Part shown: positions 62,930 to 64,000 of the stretch, one piece after another
Layout: every line of letters starts with the position of its first letter
Numbering within the stretch: the stretch's first letter is position 1
Assembly: GCA_947577065.1 (NCBI GenBank)
Contig: CANPTT010000002.1
Coordinates: 49,578 to 113,577 of the forward strand
Origin: an uncultured Pseudoflavonifractor sp.
GTDB taxonomy: Bacteria > Bacillota > Clostridia > Oscillospirales > Oscillospiraceae
Direction of reading: 5' to 3'
DNA: 64,000 bases
Program-made: the position numbers and the translations under genes
Notes under the pieces: model-generated
Seen by the model: only the letters and a program-made list of their open reading frames with translations
The model's database searches: none
What the model was told of the DNA's origin: nothing

Positions 62930-63078
62930 TGCGCAGGATCCCCTTTCCCTCTAAAATAATACGATTTGTTTCGCCCTTTTACCTTTCGTGCTGATGAAAG
63001 TCCAGTTCCTTAGTTTTTTACTGTTAATAACTATATGGGTGATTACTTGCAACGGATAATTACCCGATAAATCCGACT

Positions 63079-63324
63079 TTATTTAATTATATGTGCTGTA
63101 ATAATTGTGTAACTGTAAGCGTTGATTGTTATTTTGATATTATCAATTTCGCAGTACCAATTCTTTCCTTGCCTGCAAATATTGCACCCCTCATCTAACA
63201 CCTTGTTCTTACACCATTCAACCACGTCATTGGTATCTAATCCCAGATTTTTCTTTATTCTATCAATTCCCATTTCTGTAGTATGAACTTTGTCTATATT
63301 AGATAACAGAATTTCTTTATCCAT
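63079..63324 (-). CDS. DUF3781-like small protein
   Basis: 81 aa from ATG 63324. The pattern KVHTTEMGIDRIKKNLGL, DVVEWCKNKVLD, GKNWYCEIDNIKITINAYSYTIITAH matches the uncharacterised DUF3781 family as remembered. Two cysteines sit in GCNICRQGKNWYC. It is much more AT-rich than nearby genes and stands alone before glnA. The gene may be foreign or fast evolving. Function unknown. Confidence 0.72.
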   Translation of the reverse strand: MDKEILLSNIDKVHTTEMGIDRIKKNLGLDTNDVVEWCKNKVLDEGCNICRQGKNWYCEIDNIKITINAYSYTIITAHIIK

Positions 63325-63465
63325 ATACTATTGCCCTCGCGAATTCCCATTTGCTACTTTGACTATATCATAGGCAATTTTGGGCTTCAACCGTATGATT
63401 TATTAAATTGCCAGAGTTTTGAGCCAACAACACGAAAGGTAAAAGGGACATTTGTTTTGAAAAAG

Positions 63466-63497
63466 AAGGCGCTCCGCCCACCGGGTCGGAACGCCTT
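63466..63497 (-). terminator. Hairpin terminator near the end of the window
   Basis: AAGGCG-TCCG pairs with CGGA-CGCCTT; on the minus strand it is followed by CTTTTTC. It would end transcription of the transposase remnant. Confidence 0.7.
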
Positions 63498-63542
63498 TGT
63501 TCTCAACTGATAGATTGAGTATACGGTTTTTCCTTTCCCTTG

Positions 63543-63768
63543 TCAAGAAATTTCTTCTCCGGGAGGAAATTTTAGCGGAAACAGAAAGCATTTTCCTCTG
63601 GTTCCACATATCTTTTTGTTCATCATCCCCAACAAAACAGCATTTACCCAATTTTTGATCTGCTCTTTTTCCAGACCATAATACTCCGCTATTTCTTTAC
63701 GTGTTTTTCCTGCCTCCCGCATAGCTATGATCCCAGCTTCCAACCTCTTTATGTCCCTCCACTTTTGT
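63543..63768 (-). pseudogene. IS3-type transposase helix-turn-helix remnant
   Basis: About 70 codons. The conserved core KQKWRDIKRLEAGIIAMREAGKTRKEIAEYYGLEKEQIKNWVN is the helix-turn-helix of IS3-family OrfA proteins. The frame has no normal start upstream (the preceding sequence reads LWHG before KQKW), and after NWVN the usual continuation is lost and replaced by unrelated residues. No OrfB catalytic part is found in the window, so it is a broken remnant. Confidence 0.65.
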
Positions 63769-63778
63769 TTTCCATGCC

Positions 63779-63824
63779 AAAGCCCCCTATGTAGTTTATT
63801 TTCCTACATAGGGGGCTTTTTGTC
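63779..63824. terminator. Strong hairpin at the remnant's outer edge
   Basis: AAAGCCCCCTATGTAG pairs perfectly with CTACATAGGGGGCTTT, followed by TTTTTG on the plus strand. It may be a terminator or a left-over IS end structure. The last 175 bp of the window beyond it hold no recognisable gene. Confidence 0.75.
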
Positions 63825-64000
63825 TATTGTCCGTTTTTACTGGTCCTGTTCACCGGACGGCATGGGGCTCCTTTTAACACTTTTTAGACATATAGAGACC
63901 GTTCTTTTGTGGGCAAGAGGGACAGCATCACGATATTTTGTCCTCTTATTCCCACTCGACAAATTCTCTTGTATAGGGAATATTTCTCCTGTTTCTATAA

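Overview
The window reads as one chromosomal stretch of a spore-forming Clostridia member, most likely an Oscillospiraceae/Flavonifractor-type gut anaerobe. This is inferred from gene content and style: a SigH-type sigma factor, SpoIID-, SpoIIM-, YunB-, CwlD- and CotJ-type sporulation proteins, S-layer-homology (SLH) proteins, both ATP- and PPi-dependent phosphofructokinases, the DapL branch of the lysine/DAP pathway, a tyrosine T-box, Rex, and frequent GTG/TTG starts behind strong AGGAGG sites. No species can be named from the sequence alone.

Layout. 1-1.3 kb: end of a histidine operon (hisF-hisI-hisE) and an acetyltransferase. 1.3-5.3 kb: ruvC-ruvA-(DUF6054-like)-ruvB and glmM. 5.4-10.4 kb: sigH, a zinc-ribbon protein, an aminotransferase, purB, pfkA. 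10.5-13 kb: convergent PPi-phosphofructokinase, then class II aldolase. 13-17.8 kb: GNAT, threonine aldolase, glnS, an ArsC/Spx-like protein, a methyltransferase. 17.8-21.4 kb: Tyr T-box, EamA transporter, tyrS, AI-2E permease. 21.4-24.2 kb: asd-dapA-dapB on the minus strand. 24.4-33.3 kb: SpoIID-like protein, queA, tgt, yajC, spoIIM-xerD, trmK and a Nif3 protein. 33.3-36 kb: yebC-type gene, RNase P RNA on the minus strand, murD. 36-46 kb: three tandem M42 peptidases, a PLP protein, yunB, a VanZ-like protein, ligA, rex, an SLH protein and an amidase-like protein. 46-49.4 kb, minus strand: a tyrosine recombinase, radA, cwlD. 49.6-56.7 kb: the cotJ locus. 56.8-63 kb, minus strand: GH25 lysozyme, a lipoprotein, dapF-dapL, glnA with an ANTAR regulator. 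The end holds a DUF3781-like gene and an IS3-type transposase remnant.

The standout is at the cotJ locus. A CotJA-CotJB fusion gene is followed by cotJC (manganese-catalase-like spore coat protein), which is split by a 6,082-bp element (about 50,208-56,289). All five element genes lie on the minus strand: a large serine recombinase, a small protein directly before it, a HUH/SF3-helicase rolling-circle Rep, a MobV-like relaxase, and a secreted SLH protein. The two element ends form a near-symmetric 52-bp attP (25-bp arms around a central GA). Joining the outer flanks at GA rebuilds an uninterrupted 203-codon cotJC with normal family spacing. This is the architecture of a sporulation-gene intervening sequence (as skin is to sigK), but here it is a small plasmid-like mobilizable element in a coat gene. 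The reconstruction is read directly from the sequence; developmental excision is inference.

Other links between genes: asd-dapA-dapB plus dapF-dapL complete much of the DAP route used for lysine and peptidoglycan. pfkA, pfp and fba form a glycolytic block. The Tyr T-box places an EamA transporter under the same control as tyrS. SpoIID- and SpoIIM-like proteins, CwlD, YunB and CotJ are spore-envelope functions spread through the window.
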